A stretch of 5,817 bases of DNA, from contig JADLGT010000036.1 of the NCBI GenBank assembly GCA_020849195.1, forward strand, positions 1-5,817, written 5' to 3'. A model generated the notes under the pieces. The model did no database searches. It was not told where the DNA came from and saw only the letters and a list, made by a program, of their open reading frames with translations. The position numbers and the translations under genes were made by a program. Shown here piece after piece: positions 5,579 through 5,817 of this stretch. This stretch comes from Bacteroidia bacterium. Its GTDB lineage: Bacteria > Bacteroidota > Bacteroidia > JABDFU01. Each line of letters starts with the position of its first letter. Positions within the stretch are counted from its first letter, which is position 1.

Positions 5579-5817
5579 TTAATTCAATGAGATGAGTTTG
5601 TTATGCAGTTCGAGTATTTGCGGAGTTAGCATCCGGTTCCCATCATTATACAATACGAAATCCGATCGTTTTATTTTTTCATCATCGCTCCATTGATTAT
5701 TTATTCGTCGCTCTACCTCTTCCCTACTCCACCCTTCGCGTTTCATTACACGGGCAATGCGCATTTCAACAGGTGATACTACTGTTATTATTTTATCTAA
5801 ACCTTTATCGGTTCCAC
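5579..5817 (-). CDS. coaE: Dephospho-CoA kinase, C-terminal part (5' end outside the window)
   Basis: CoaE phosphorylates the 3'-hydroxyl of dephospho-CoA with ATP, the last step of CoA synthesis, in the cytosol. The frame is open to the window edge and shows the last 78 residues; the ATG at 5764 is internal, since DKIITVVSPVEMRIARVMKR reads straight through it. The visible motifs are the strand IITVVSP, the arginine-rich RIARVMKREGWSREEVERRI, NQWSDDEKIKRSDFVLYNDG (the family's Q-x-x-x-x-E-K...AD-x-x-x-x-N-G segment) and a C-terminal helix QILELHNKLI. Family members have about 195-200 residues, so roughly 40 percent is present. The P-loop and dephospho-CoA site lie outside the window. The stop is 16 bases before the nnr start, so the two are probably co-transcribed from a promoter beyond the window. 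Confidence 0.93.
   Translation of the reverse strand, partial: GTDKGLDKIITVVSPVEMRIARVMKREGWSREEVERRINNQWSDDEKIKRSDFVLYNDGNRMLTPQILELHNKLISLN

Noticed and set aside
5579..5764. A separate 61-residue small protein starting at 5764
   Set aside because: The frame continues upstream to the window edge with typical dephospho-CoA kinase sequence, so this ATG is internal to coaE.

Overview
The window looks like chromosomal DNA from a member of the Bacteroidota. It is AT-rich, there are no convincing Shine-Dalgarno sequences before the starts, and several proteins read like Bacteroidota versions of their families (the NAD(P)HX repair enzyme with its TLTFQIPKL segment, the CPECG zinc-ribbon protein, the GNAT with its DLFDFDPHHRRAG segment). 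The phylum is an inference from style; no rRNA or other marker is present. There is no tRNA, rRNA, insertion sequence, CRISPR array or phage gene, and no gene-free stretch longer than about 100 bases.

Left half (14-2548, + strand): a three-gene cluster for an ulosonic-acid sugar, most likely KDO (3-deoxy-D-manno-octulosonate) or a close relative. It runs from a transaldolase-fold protein fused to a CBS pair, through a KdsC-like HAD phosphatase 8 bases later, to KdsB (CMP-KDO synthetase) 64 bases after that. KdsC and KdsB are the last two steps before KDO transfer to lipid A or a capsule. The first gene is the notable one. Its CBS pair carries GVFTDGDLRRLI, the signature of the regulatory half of KdsD (arabinose-5-phosphate isomerase), but where KdsD has a SIS isomerase domain this protein has a class I (Schiff-base lysine) transaldolase barrel. 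The barrel keeps its lysine and phosphate-binding residues but changes several sugar-pocket residues. This is the best candidate here for an undescribed enzyme or pathway variant.

Right half (5817 down to 2549, - strand): a tight run of five genes in the order coaE (C-terminal part only, cut by the window edge), nnr (bifunctional NAD(P)H-hydrate epimerase/dehydratase), an unrecognised protein of about 165 residues, a GNAT acetyltransferase and a small zinc-ribbon protein. Short gaps and a one-base TAATG stop/start overlap suggest co-transcription. The cofactor theme (CoA synthesis, NAD(P)H repair, acetyl-CoA use) may be coincidental.

The two runs converge with no intergenic base: the stop codons of kdsB and the zinc-ribbon gene touch and form the centre of a 12-base perfect palindrome.
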